Positions 33,313-41,817 of a DNA stretch of 64,000 nucleotides are shown here, piece by piece (position 1 is the stretch's first letter; every line of letters begins with the position of its first letter). The DNA lies in NCBI GenBank assembly GCA_965277425.1, contig CBDICR010000005.1:434001-498000 (forward strand). Direction: 5' to 3'. This stretch comes from Poindextera sp965277425 (GTDB lineage: Bacteria > Pseudomonadota > Alphaproteobacteria > Caulobacterales > Caulobacteraceae). The position numbers were made by a program, and so were the translations under genes. Under the pieces are notes generated by a model, which was not told the origin of the DNA, did not search any database, and saw nothing but the letters and a program-made list of their open reading frames with translations.

Positions 33313-34617
33313 TCAGGCCGTCAGCAACTTGGTCTTTTGCGGTTTCGCGGCCGGTTTCGCCGCCGGTTCTTCGCCCGCCTCGATGCGCAGGATGAAGTCG
33401 CGCACCCGCGGATAGATGCCTTCGCGGAAACGGCGGCCGTTGAAGACGCCGTAATGGCCGACGTCGGGCTGGACATAATCCTCGTGCATCGCCTCCGAAA
33501 CGCCGGGGGTAAGGCCGTGGGCGGCCTGGGTCTGGCCGATGCCCGAGATGTCGTCGAACTCGCCCTCGACGGTCATGATGCCGATGTCGGTGATCAGCTC
33601 CGGCCGTACGCGACGGCCGCGGTGCTCCAGTTCGCCCTTGGGCAGCAGATAGCGCTGGAAGACGATCTCGACCGTCTGCAGGTAGAACTCCTCGGTCAGG
33701 TCGAGCACCGACAGATATTCGTCATAGAACTCGCGGTGCTTTTCGGCGCTGTCGCCGTCGCCTTTGACCAGGTCGTCGAAATAGCGCTGATGCGCCTCCT
33801 GGTGGCGGGCCAGATTGAGCTGCATGAAACTGTAGAGCTGCACGAAGCCGGGATAGACGCGGCGCAGCATCCCCGGATAGGGCGGCGGTACGGTGTAGAT
33901 CATGTGCCTCTGGAACCAGGTGAATGGCCGCTCCTCCGCCAGCCGGTTGGTCACGGTCGGCGAAAGCCGCGCGTCGATCGGCGAGCCCATGAAGGTCAGG
34001 CTGGCCGGCCGATTGGGATCCTTGTCCTCGGCCATCAGGGCGGCGGCGGCGAGCACGGGCGGCCCGGGCTGGCAGACCGCCAGCACGTGCGGGCGCCCGC
34101 CAAGCCCGCGGATCATCTCGCGCACATGATCGACATAGTCGTGAAAGTCGAAGCGGCCCTCGAGCATGGGCACGTCACGGGCGTTCGCCCAGTCGGTCAC
34201 ATAGACCTCGTGATCCTGCAGGAAGGCCTGCACCGTGCCGCGCAGCAGGCTGGCGTGGTGACCGGAGAGCGGGGCGACGATGAGGATGGCCGGCTCCATC
34301 CCCTTACGGCCCGCGCGCCGCAGGTCGGCGGTGTCGCGGGCGAAGTGGATCAGCTTGACCCAGGGCGATGTCCACACCTCGACGGCGCGCACCTTCACCG
34401 CCACGCCATCGATCGAGACGCTGTCGATGTTCCAGGCGGGCTTGCCGTAGCGGCGCGTGATGTTAGCGAAGAGATCGGCCCCGGCGTAGAGCTTGCGGCC
34501 AATGTCGGTGTCGGCGGCCGGGTTGAGCGGCGAACTCCAGAAGTCCCGCGCCGCCCGCGCCATCATCCGCATGGGCGCGGACGCGTAGTATGTGGCTTCG
34601 TGCATGGCGTAGAGCAT
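33313..34617 (-). CDS. phaZ: Intracellular polyhydroxyalkanoate depolymerase
   Basis: 434 aa. Typical N-terminus (MLYAMHEATYYASAPMRMMA), SGHHASLLRGTVQAFLQDHEVYVTDWANARDVP, a lipase-box-like nucleophile site AVCQPGPP with Cys as nucleophile (as in the Ralstonia enzyme), EGEFDDISGIGQTQAAH, and QPDVGHYGVFNGRRFREGIYP with the catalytic His. Mobilises stored poly-3-hydroxybutyrate, so the organism probably makes PHB. Confidence 0.94.
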   Translation of the reverse strand: MLYAMHEATYYASAPMRMMARAARDFWSSPLNPAADTDIGRKLYAGADLFANITRRYGKPAWNIDSVSIDGVAVKVRAVEVWTSPWVKLIHFARDTADLRRAGRKGMEPAILIVAPLSGHHASLLRGTVQAFLQDHEVYVTDWANARDVPMLEGRFDFHDYVDHVREMIRGLGGRPHVLAVCQPGPPVLAAAALMAEDKDPNRPASLTFMGSPIDARLSPTVTNRLAEERPFTWFQRHMIYTVPPPYPGMLRRVYPGFVQLYSFMQLNLARHQEAHQRYFDDLVKGDGDSAEKHREFYDEYLSVLDLTEEFYLQTVEIVFQRYLLPKGELEHRGRRVRPELITDIGIMTVEGEFDDISGIGQTQAAHGLTPGVSEAMHEDYVQPDVGHYGVFNGRRFREGIYPRVRDFILRIEAGEEPAAKPAAKPQKTKLLTA

Positions 34618-34707
34618 CGATCGATCCCTTGCGCGCCGACTTTATTGTGCAACGCAACATATCTCGCGGAACATGAACGGAGTCCACCGCTGGTTCGTTG
34701 CAATGGC

Positions 34708-35313
34708 TCAGCTTGGGCTGGAGCCGCCGTTCATCGCCTGCAGAATGGCGGCCTTGGTCTGGTCGGGGGTGAGGCCCGCGCTGATGACGCTGTCATAGGC
34801 GCCCTTCGGGTTCATTAGATAGATGGCCGAGGAATGGTTGACGGAATAGTCGGGGCCGCTCCCCTGCTTCTGGAAATAGACCTCATAGGCGCGGGTGACG
34901 GCGGCGATCTGCTGGGTCGTGCCGGTCAGGCCGATCGCGCCCTTGGGGAATGAGTCGCTCGACAGATAGGCCTTGAGCTGAGCCGGCGTGTCGCGCGCCG
35001 GATCGACGGTCACGAACACGACCTGGAAGTTTTTGGCGCGGGCGCCAAGCCCGTGTTCGGCGGTCGCCAGGGTCTGCAAGGTGGTCGGACAGACATCCGG
35101 GCAAAAGGTGTAGCCAAAGAAGACCGCGCTCCACCTGCCCTTGAGGATACGCTGATCGACCGTGTGACCGTTCTGGTCGGTAAGTTGGAACGGACCGCCG
35201 ACCGTCGGGGCCCCGCTCGGCGCGACCGGCGCAACGGGCCGCCAGATCACGAACAGAACCAGACACAGAGCCGCCAGCCCGACGACAATCCAGGCCGTTC
35301 GTCTCAGTGTCAT
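34708..35313 (-). CDS. senC: SCO1/SenC family copper chaperone
   Basis: 201 aa from the ATG at 35313 with GAGGAG upstream. N-terminal membrane anchor (about 7-25) and a thioredoxin-like periplasmic domain with the copper ligands Cys 71 and Cys 75 (TFCPDVCPT) and His 160 (VNHSSA). Delivers copper to the CuA site of cytochrome oxidase. Divergent from regB with only 36 bases between starts, as part of a regB/senC/regA (prrBCA) cluster. Confidence 0.93.
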   Translation of the reverse strand: MTLRRTAWIVVGLAALCLVLFVIWRPVAPVAPSGAPTVGGPFQLTDQNGHTVDQRILKGRWSAVFFGYTFCPDVCPTTLQTLATAEHGLGARAKNFQVVFVTVDPARDTPAQLKAYLSSDSFPKGAIGLTGTTQQIAAVTRAYEVYFQKQGSGPDYSVNHSSAIYLMNPKGAYDSVISAGLTPDQTKAAILQAMNGGSSPS

Positions 35314-35349
35314 GGCTCTCCTCAGGTTTCGCCTGCTAGACTGGCTGGC

Positions 35350-36792
35350 GTGAACCTCTTCACGCGTACGCCATCGTGGCCGGCGGCTCTGGATAGGCCC
35401 AAGTCCCTGTCCGGGCAAGTCGATGGGCTGTTCGACGACGCCTTGCCGTCCCATGGGCGGCTGGGCGGCGGCGTTTTGATCGGCCTGCGCTGGCTGACCC
35501 TGGGCGCGGAACTGGCGGCCGTGCTGGCGGCGGCGGTCTGGCTCGGTCCGCGCGGTGCGCTGGCGGGCTGCCTCGCCGTCATCGCCGCCGCGGCCGGGGT
35601 CAACCTCGTTCTGGCGCTCGTCGTCTCCGCCAGGCATACGTCCGGCGAGTGGACGCTGGCCCTTCAGCTCGGTTTCGACATCGCCCAGATGTCGGCGATC
35701 CTCTGTCTGACCGGCGGCATATTGAACCCCTTCTGTCTGCTGCTGATCGCGCCGGTGACGCTGGCGGCGGCCAGCCTGCGCGGTCGCTACGCCTTTCTTG
35801 TCGGCGGTCTGGCGGCGGCCGCCCTGATCGCGATGAGCTTCTGGTCGCTCGCGCCGCCCTGGCCGTCGATCGCGCCGGCGACCACGCCGCTGTTCTTGCG
35901 CCTCGCCATAGCGGCGGCCACCCTCACCGGCATCGCGCTCACCGGCGGCTATGCCTGGCGCGCCGCGGCGGAGGCCGCGCGCATGGAGCTGGCCCTGAAC
36001 CTGACCCAAAGGGTGCTGGCGCGCGAACAGAGGCTTTCGGCCCTCGGCGGCCTGGCCGCCGCCGCGGCGCATGAATTGGGCACGCCGCTCGCCACCATCG
36101 CCGTCGTCGCCAAGGAGATGGCGCGCCAGGCGCCGGCGCACGGCGCGTTGCGCGAAGACGCCGACCTGCTCGTCTCCCAGGCCGAGCGTTGCCGTGAGAT
36201 CCTCACCCGGCTCACCGAGGAGCCGGAGACCGACGACGCCGTGCACGCCCGCATGACCCTGCTGCAGTTCGCCAACGAGGCGATCGCCCCGCACCTGGGC
36301 GTCGGCATCCGGGTGGAAGCCGTCGTCGCCGGGCCGCCTGGCGCGCGACCGCCGGAAATCCGCCGCATGCCCGAGGTGCTGCACGCCATGACCTCGTTCA
36401 TCGAGAACGCGGTCGATTTCGCCAGATCCGAGGTTCTGGTCAGCCTGCGTTTCGATGAGACCCGGGTCGCGGTCGAGGTGCGCGACGACGGCCCCGGCTT
36501 CTCGACCGACATCCTCGCCAAGCTCGGCCAGCCCTATGTGACCAGCCGCCCGGGCGCGGAGGGATCGCGCTCGGGCCATATCGGCATGGGGCTGGGCTTC
36601 TTCATCGCCAAGACGCTTTTGGAACGAACCGGCGCGCAGGTGGATTTCCACAATGCCAGGCATGGCGGCGGCGCCATCATTGCGGCGCGCTGGCCGCGCG
36701 TGGCGATCGAAGCGCCGCCGGCGCCGGGCGGTTTCGAGCTTGGCGTCTTCGATCCGCCTCCGATCGTGGAAGAGGCTCCAAATGGGACTTGA
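35350..36792 (+). CDS. regB: Redox-sensing histidine kinase RegB/PrrB
   Basis: 480 aa from a GTG at 35350 (no clear ribosome site; start least certain). About six membrane spans up to residue 205, including the quinone-sensing loop GGILNPF (about 122-128). H-box AAAHELGTPLATI with His 241; redox-active Cys 281 in ERCREILTRL, the position of RegB Cys265; ATPase boxes ENAVDFA, DDGPGF and GHIGMGLGFFIAKTLL. Senses ubiquinone/oxygen status and phosphorylates RegA, 77 bases downstream. Confidence 0.93.
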   Translation: MNLFTRTPSWPAALDRPKSLSGQVDGLFDDALPSHGRLGGGVLIGLRWLTLGAELAAVLAAAVWLGPRGALAGCLAVIAAAAGVNLVLALVVSARHTSGEWTLALQLGFDIAQMSAILCLTGGILNPFCLLLIAPVTLAAASLRGRYAFLVGGLAAAALIAMSFWSLAPPWPSIAPATTPLFLRLAIAAATLTGIALTGGYAWRAAAEAARMELALNLTQRVLAREQRLSALGGLAAAAAHELGTPLATIAVVAKEMARQAPAHGALREDADLLVSQAERCREILTRLTEEPETDDAVHARMTLLQFANEAIAPHLGVGIRVEAVVAGPPGARPPEIRRMPEVLHAMTSFIENAVDFARSEVLVSLRFDETRVAVEVRDDGPGFSTDILAKLGQPYVTSRPGAEGSRSGHIGMGLGFFIAKTLLERTGAQVDFHNARHGGGAIIAARWPRVAIEAPPAPGGFELGVFDPPPIVEEAPNGT

Positions 36793-36869
36793 TGCGTGGC
36801 GCAAGAGAGCGACATCATGCCGCAGGGCCGACGCGTTTCGCAGCCGGCCCGTTCTGGTGAGGAGTCTCC

Positions 36870-37427
36870 ATGCAGGACTTGGCTAACGCGGTGGCCGGGC
36901 TCGCCGACAAGAGCCTGCTCCTGCTCGACGACGACGCCCCGTTCCGCATTCGGCTCGGCCGCGCGCTGGAGTCTCGCGGTTTCGAGCCGGTCCTGGTGGC
37001 CTCGATCACCGAGGCCATGGCCGCGATCAAGCTCAAGGCGCCGGCCTTCGCCGTGCTCGACATGCGGCTGGAGGACGGCAACGGCCTGCAGGTGGTCGAG
37101 GCCATCCAGAGCGCCAGGCCGGACGCCCGGGTGATCATGCTGACCGGCTACGGCGCCATCGCCACCGCCGTCGCCGCGGTCAAGGCCGGCGCGGTCGATT
37201 ATCTGTCCAAGCCCGCCGACGCCGACGACGTGCTGCGCGCCCTGCTCGCCCGCCATCACGAGGCGCCAGCGCCGCCGGACAATCCGATGTCGGCCGACCG
37301 CGTGCGCTGGGAGCATATCCAGCGCGTCTATGAACTGTGCGGCCACAATGTCTCAGAGACCGCGCGGCGCCTCAGCATGCACCGGCGCACCCTGCAGCGG
37401 ATCCTCGCCAAGCGCGCGCCGCGCTAA
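36870..37427 (+). CDS. regA: Response regulator RegA/PrrA/ActR
   Basis: 185 aa. Receiver domain LLLLDDDAPFRIRLGRALE, phospho-acceptor Asp 64 in VLDMRLEDGNGLQVV, VIMLTGYGAIATAVAAVKAGAVDYLSKPAD. Linker and Fis-type helix-turn-helix (HIQRVYELCGHNVSETARRLSMHRRTLQRIL) close to identical among RegA homologues. Controls energy metabolism by redox state. Convergent with mmcB, stops overlapping in CTAA. Confidence 0.95.
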   Translation: MQDLANAVAGLADKSLLLLDDDAPFRIRLGRALESRGFEPVLVASITEAMAAIKLKAPAFAVLDMRLEDGNGLQVVEAIQSARPDARVIMLTGYGAIATAVAAVKAGAVDYLSKPADADDVLRALLARHHEAPAPPDNPMSADRVRWEHIQRVYELCGHNVSETARRLSMHRRTLQRILAKRAPR

Positions 37428-37864
37428 GCCAGGCCGAGGGCGCGCGCCGCCGCCAGGCGCGCGAAGCTGAGCGTCAGCGCCTTGCGTCTGGCGGGCGCCA
37501 GCGGCGCGATAGGCGGCTCGACCAGGACGGCGCCGCCAAAGGCGTCGGCGACGATGAGCCCCGGGCCGTCGGCAAGGACATGCCGCGGAAAGGCCGCGTC
37601 GACCGCGAAATAGAAGGCGTCGCAGAAGGGCGCGTACTCTGCCCATTTACGGTCGGTGCGATAGTCGTCCAGCCCCGACTTGACCTCGGCGATGGCGATC
37701 TCGCCACGCGGGCCGAGCGCCATCAGGTCGGCGCGGCGGCCATTGGGCAGGCCGACCTCGGCCAGGGGCGCATAGCCCAGCGCCAGAAAGAGCCGCGCCG
37801 CGCCCCGGGTGACGGCGTTGGTGGTCTCGGGCCGCGTGACGGCGAGGGTGACCTCGGTGTCCAT
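37424..37864 (-). CDS. mmcB: MmcB family DNA repair protein
   Basis: 146 aa. TRGAARLFLALGYAPLAEVGLPNGRRADLMALGPRGEIAIAEVKSGLDDYRTDRKWAEY contains the PD-(D/E)xK core (RAD...AEVKS). MmcB was described in Caulobacter as a DNA-damage-inducible repair protein acting with the ImuAB/DnaE2 group. I did not find a LexA box in its short (51-base) upstream gap. Confidence 0.88.
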   Translation of the reverse strand: MDTEVTLAVTRPETTNAVTRGAARLFLALGYAPLAEVGLPNGRRADLMALGPRGEIAIAEVKSGLDDYRTDRKWAEYAPFCDAFYFAVDAAFPRHVLADGPGLIVADAFGGAVLVEPPIAPLAPARRKALTLSFARLAAARALGLA

Positions 37865-37915
37865 CGACCAAGACTGTTCGGTTTACGTTCCGCTGACAAG
37901 CGCCTTTAAAGCCGT

Positions 37916-38470
37916 TCAGGCCGGGGGCTGCTGGTCGTAGATCAGCTGCGCCGTATCAAAACCGAGGCTTTGGGCGCGGGCGACAAGGGTGGCCTTTTCG
38001 GCGGCCGGCATAACCGGATGGCGCGACATGATCCAGAGGTATTTCGAGCTCGGCGTGCTCATGATGCACCAGCTGTTGTCGTCGCCCCGGTCGACGATCC
38101 AATAGTCCTGGTGGATGAATCCGCCGAAGAAGCCGATGCGGATCTTGGCGTCATGCACCGCATCGATGATCTGTCCCGCCGCGCGCCAGATCTTGGCCGG
38201 TCCCGAGGGCGATCCGACGCGGCAGGTCTGGACAACGGAATAGCCGCCGCCCTGCTGTTTCGACCAGTCGGAGGTGGGCGCCTGACAGTCCTTTTGCAGC
38301 TTGTTCGGCAGGCGGGCGATCTCGTACCAGCGACCGCTATAGACCTTGGGATCGATGGATTTGGTCGGTTGGGGCGCAGGGCCGGGCGCGGCGGTCGCCG
38401 CGGCCTGACCTGCATAGCACGCCGCCAAAAAAGCGGCTGCAGCCCAAAGATGCGTGGTCTTCTTCGTCAC
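37916..38470 (-). CDS. Lipocalin family lipoprotein (Blc-like)
   Basis: 184 aa from a GTG at 38470 (a TTG six codons earlier is less likely). A signal sequence with lipobox LAAC gives a lipid-anchored protein. Lipocalin marks: YSGRWYEIARLPN, then YSVVQTCRVG, QDYWIVDRGDDNSWCIMSTPSSKYLWIMSRHPVM. Binds small hydrophobic molecules or lysolipids at the outer membrane. Confidence 0.9.
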   Translation of the reverse strand: MTKKTTHLWAAAAFLAACYAGQAAATAAPGPAPQPTKSIDPKVYSGRWYEIARLPNKLQKDCQAPTSDWSKQQGGGYSVVQTCRVGSPSGPAKIWRAAGQIIDAVHDAKIRIGFFGGFIHQDYWIVDRGDDNSWCIMSTPSSKYLWIMSRHPVMPAAEKATLVARAQSLGFDTAQLIYDQQPPA

Positions 38471-38553
38471 TGGTTCGGCCCACTTCAACTGGCTAACCCC
38501 TTTCCCCGCCGCGAGGTTGCGACGGGGAGGGCCGAAATGTCCAGAATCTTTGG

Positions 38554-39684
38554 CTATTCTGCGGCGAGAGCCGAGGGCGCGTTGGTCGAACGGTCCTTGA
38601 AGTTGATCGCCTGCAGGTACTTGATGCCGTCTTCGGCGATGTCGTCGCCGACCATGCGATCGCCCTCGGCCTTCAGCTCGTCCATGTCGACATACATGCC
38701 GTAGAAGGCGCGCGTGCGGTCGGTGATGATGCCGGCGTTGAGCAGGGTCTTGATGAGAACCCGGAAGATGTTGGTGGCTTCCTTCATGTCCTCGCGACGG
38801 GCCTCGTCGGTGGCCATTTCCTGGAATTCCGCGATCACCTTGTCGGGATCGAGGCCGAATTCCTCATAGAGGTCACGCTGTTCGGAGGGCGCGACCAGGT
38901 TGAACAGCAGGGTCTGGAAGCAATGCGCCGCCCAGTCCTCGATGATGATGTGCTCTTCGGGATTCAGTTTCGGGATGGTCCGGTCGGCCCAGATCTTGCC
39001 GAACTTGTGGTGGAAGGCCTCGTCGGTCATCACCAGCTGCATCAGCTTGCGGCCGAGCGGATCGTTCAGCTTTTGATAGAAGGTGGCGAAGGCGCCCATG
39101 GCCAGGCCCTCGACCAGCATCTGCATGCCGATGATCTTCTTGTAGACCTCGGGCGAAGAGATGATCTCGACCAGGAGGTTCTGCAGCACCGGGCTGCAAG
39201 CGACCGGCTTGCCCCAGCGGGCCTTGATGTACTTGGCGAAGGCGGTGACGTGGCGGGCTTCTTCGCGGGTCTGGTTGGCGGCGTATTCCTGCGCCCCTTG
39301 GTCGTAGAGCACATGGCAGAGCGAGGCCGAAAGGTTCAGCGCGCCCTGTTCGCCGTGCAGGATCGAGGATAGGCTGCGCAGGGTCGACTGGTTGATGAAG
39401 CGAATGCGGTCCTTCGGATCGGACAGGATGTCGGAGACGTATTTGGTGTGCAGCGCGCCCACCATCTCTTCCGGCAGCAGCGCCTCGTTCTCCATGTCGA
39501 AGGGCTCGTCGAAGTCGATGTACTTCTTGTCCAGCGGATCCCAGAAGTGGTCGTGGGTGGCCGAGATGATCTTGTCGAACGCCGTCGAGCGGGCGTTGTA
39601 GCGATCAAGCTGCAGCATGGATTCGAAGTCGTCGGGCGCGACGGCTTCGTACATGGCGTCCTTGGTGATGTTGTGGTCGGTCAT
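38554..39684 (-). CDS. Ferritin-like carboxylate diiron protein (paralogue 1)
   Basis: 376 aa, R2-sized. Metal-ligand pattern Glu 112 (HGEQGAL), Glu 142-x-x-His 145 (EEARH), Glu 192 (LVEGLAMGAF), Glu 222-x-x-His 225 (DEAFHH): a four-helix diiron site as in ribonucleotide reductase R2, acyl desaturases and related oxidases. The protein is strongly related over its whole length to the gene 125 bases upstream. I do not recognise a specific reaction and would not call it nrdB: the radical-site and tail features of R2 are not evident. An oxygen-activating oxidase or hydroxylase is the safest reading. No signal peptide. Confidence 0.75.
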   Translation of the reverse strand: MTDHNITKDAMYEAVAPDDFESMLQLDRYNARSTAFDKIISATHDHFWDPLDKKYIDFDEPFDMENEALLPEEMVGALHTKYVSDILSDPKDRIRFINQSTLRSLSSILHGEQGALNLSASLCHVLYDQGAQEYAANQTREEARHVTAFAKYIKARWGKPVACSPVLQNLLVEIISSPEVYKKIIGMQMLVEGLAMGAFATFYQKLNDPLGRKLMQLVMTDEAFHHKFGKIWADRTIPKLNPEEHIIIEDWAAHCFQTLLFNLVAPSEQRDLYEEFGLDPDKVIAEFQEMATDEARREDMKEATNIFRVLIKTLLNAGIITDRTRAFYGMYVDMDELKAEGDRMVGDDIAEDGIKYLQAINFKDRSTNAPSALAAE

Positions 39685-39743
39685 CCGGGCGGCTCCCTAG
39701 AGGGCGCGGCGTGCGCCCAGACATTGGATTTCAGCAGCAAAAT

Positions 39744-39788
39744 GTGACGCCCAACGTCGCCCGTCAAGAAAAATGACGGGGGCGTCAC
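39744..39788 (-). terminator. Long two-part hairpin between the diiron paralogues (terminator or attenuator)
   Basis: The outer stem GTGACGCC (39744-39751) with GGCGTCAC (39781-39788) and the inner stem CCCGTCA (39760-39766) with TGACGGG (39774-39780) are both perfect. The loop is AGAAAAA and an 8-base bulge lies on one side. On the transcribed (minus) strand it follows the upstream paralogue's stop by 21 bases and is followed by ATTTTG, so it could end that transcript or gate expression of the next gene. Confidence 0.55.
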
Positions 39789-39809
39789 GAATCTTACAGG
39801 AGGTTAATC

Positions 39810-40934
39810 CTACTCGGCAGCAGCCAGGGCCAGGTTGGCGCGATCCTTGAAATTGATTGCCTGCAGGTACTTGATCCCGTCCGCGGCGATGTCGTCGCCG
39901 ACCATCTTGTCGCCCTCGGCGTCCAGTTCCTCCATGTCGACATAGGTCGCATAGAAGCCGCGGGTGCGCTCGCTGATCAGGCCGGCGTTGAGCAGGGTCT
40001 TGATGAGCACGCGGAAGATGTTGGTCTGGCTCTTCAGCCGTTCGCGGCGCTTCTCGTCGGTGGCCAGGGCGCGCAGGCCCTCCATCACCTTCTCCGGATC
40101 AAGGCCGAAGTCGCGATAGATGGCCGCCTGCTGGTTGGGCGAGCCCATGTTGAACAGCAGCGACTGAAAGCAGTGCGCCGCCCAGTCCTCGACCATGTTG
40201 CGCTCTTCGACGCTCATCTTGGGCACCGTGCGGTCGGCCCAGATCTTGCCGAACTTGTGATGGAAGGCCTCGTCGGTCATCACCAGCTGGAACAGTGTCT
40301 TGGCGAGCGGGTCGCGGTTGAACTGATAGCCCGCGGCGAAGGCGCCCATGGCCAGACCCTCGACCAGCATCTGCATGCCGATGATCTTCTTGTAGACCTC
40401 CGGCGCCTCGATGATGTCGATCAGCAGGGCCTGCAGCACCTGGCCGCAAGGCCGCGGACGGCCCCAGCGCGACTTGATGTACTTGGCGAAGGCGGTGACG
40501 TGGCGCGCTTCCTCGCGGGTCTGGTTGGCGGCGTATTCCTGCGCGCCTTGATCCTTCAGCACGTGGCAGAGCGAGGCCGAGAGGTTCAGCGCGCCCTGTT
40601 CGCCATGCAGGATCGAGGAGAAGTTCCACAAGGCCATCTCGTTGATGAACTTGACCTTCTGACCGGTCCTTTCGAGGTGCTCGAGCACATAGGGCACGTT
40701 GAGCGACATCACCTGGTCGTCGGGCAACACAGCCTGGGTTTCCATATCGAAAGGTTCGTCGAAATCGATATAGCGCTTGTCGAGCGGGTCCCAGAAGTGG
40801 TCGTGGGTGGCCGAGATGATCTTGTCGAAGGCCGTCGAGCGCGCGTTGTAGCGGTCCAGCTCCAGCATGGATTCGAAGTCGTCCGGCGCCACCGCGTCGT
40901 ACATGATGTCCTTGGTGATGTTCTGAATGGTCAC
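39810..40934 (-). CDS. Ferritin-like carboxylate diiron protein (paralogue 2)
   Basis: 374 aa from a GTG at 40934. Same ligand positions as paralogue 1 (Glu 112, Glu 142, His 145, Glu 192, Glu 222, His 225). Large blocks are identical (DDFESML.LDRYNARSTAFDKIISATHDHFWDPLDK and ILHGEQGALNLSASLCHVL). Differences cluster at residues about 70-100 and 155-180 and around 200-215, which may set substrate or partner specificity. Tandem arrangement suggests gene duplication and possibly a heterodimer. Reaction unknown. Confidence 0.75.
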   Translation of the reverse strand: MTIQNITKDIMYDAVAPDDFESMLELDRYNARSTAFDKIISATHDHFWDPLDKRYIDFDEPFDMETQAVLPDDQVMSLNVPYVLEHLERTGQKVKFINEMALWNFSSILHGEQGALNLSASLCHVLKDQGAQEYAANQTREEARHVTAFAKYIKSRWGRPRPCGQVLQALLIDIIEAPEVYKKIIGMQMLVEGLAMGAFAAGYQFNRDPLAKTLFQLVMTDEAFHHKFGKIWADRTVPKMSVEERNMVEDWAAHCFQSLLFNMGSPNQQAAIYRDFGLDPEKVMEGLRALATDEKRRERLKSQTNIFRVLIKTLLNAGLISERTRGFYATYVDMEELDAEGDKMVGDDIAADGIKYLQAINFKDRANLALAAAE

Positions 40935-41102
40935 GAGCGCGTTTCCTCCGCTAGGTGATCAGTGTCCACTTATGGCTGGCGCACGTCAACGGATGCTGAA
41001 TAGATCCGGCTTCGACGGTGTCGACGTCCGCGCCGGACGCCGCGAACCGGCGGTCCCATGCGCCGGCGCCCGGCCGATCAGCGCCTCAACCGGTCGCGGC
41101 GG

Positions 41103-41681
41103 CTATTCATCCGGCATGAGGATGTGCGGCGCCTCGGGCGGGCGGACCTCGAACAGGCCGATGTCCAACGGTTGTTGCGGCTTCAAGGGCCGCAGCGGCT
41201 CGCCAAGACGCTCGCGCAGCGCCTTGGCGTCCAGCGCAGCGGTCTTGCGGGCCGCGCGCGGGACCGTGGCCGGCTCGGCCTCGAGCACCGGATGGGCGAC
41301 GGCCACGCGCCAGTAGCGGATCGACAGCCGCCACACGGTCGGCCGCGGCGCGGCGGGTTTCGGCCAGCGGCGGCCGTCGCGATAGATCGGCCTCACGACG
41401 GGCTTGGGCGCGATCGGCCCCGCGGCCAACTCGATCAGCGCGCAGTAGCGGTCTTCGGGATCGATGGTCGCCCGATGCTCCGGCCGCTCGTCGTCCAGCC
41501 GGCCGGCATAGGCGTCGAGCGCGGCCGCGCGACTGTCGAAGGCCGCCCCCGTCGCCTCGCTGACGAACTCCACCTCGGCGCCCGCCAACGCCTGCGCCTC
41601 GCTCGCCCGCGCGGCTCTGGCCATGGGCGCGGAAAGCGCCGCCTCGGCGGTCTGCGCCACGGGATAGCGGATCGCGGTCAT
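41103..41681 (-). CDS. Conserved hypothetical protein
   Basis: 192 aa, soluble, rich in Ala, Pro and Arg. No signal peptide or membrane span. Visible pieces are a central DDERPEHRATIDPEDRYCALIELAAGPIAPKPVVRPIYRDGRRWPKP stretch and VWRLSIRYWRVAV, followed by a proline-rich tail. I do not recognise the family. Divergent from divL; codon use is like its neighbours, so it is likely a real gene. Confidence 0.65.
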   Translation of the reverse strand: MTAIRYPVAQTAEAALSAPMARAARASEAQALAGAEVEFVSEATGAAFDSRAAALDAYAGRLDDERPEHRATIDPEDRYCALIELAAGPIAPKPVVRPIYRDGRRWPKPAAPRPTVWRLSIRYWRVAVAHPVLEAEPATVPRAARKTAALDAKALRERLGEPLRPLKPQQPLDIGLFEVRPPEAPHILMPDE

Positions 41682-41817
41682 GGCCTATCCTGCCTTAGAT
41701 ATAGGCGGGTTTCGAGGCCGATCGGAGTCCCGCGCGCCGCCTCTCCCCTTGCGTCGTCTCAAGGGGCTATGCTGTCGCCATGATTCTGCCCGCGCGGACG
41801 CTCCGGGAAACGCCGGA

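Noticed and set aside
38554..40934. Calling the two diiron genes nrdB (ribonucleotide reductase beta)
   Set aside because: Only the shared diiron ligand pattern supports it; no large-subunit gene is linked and two near-identical copies in tandem do not fit.
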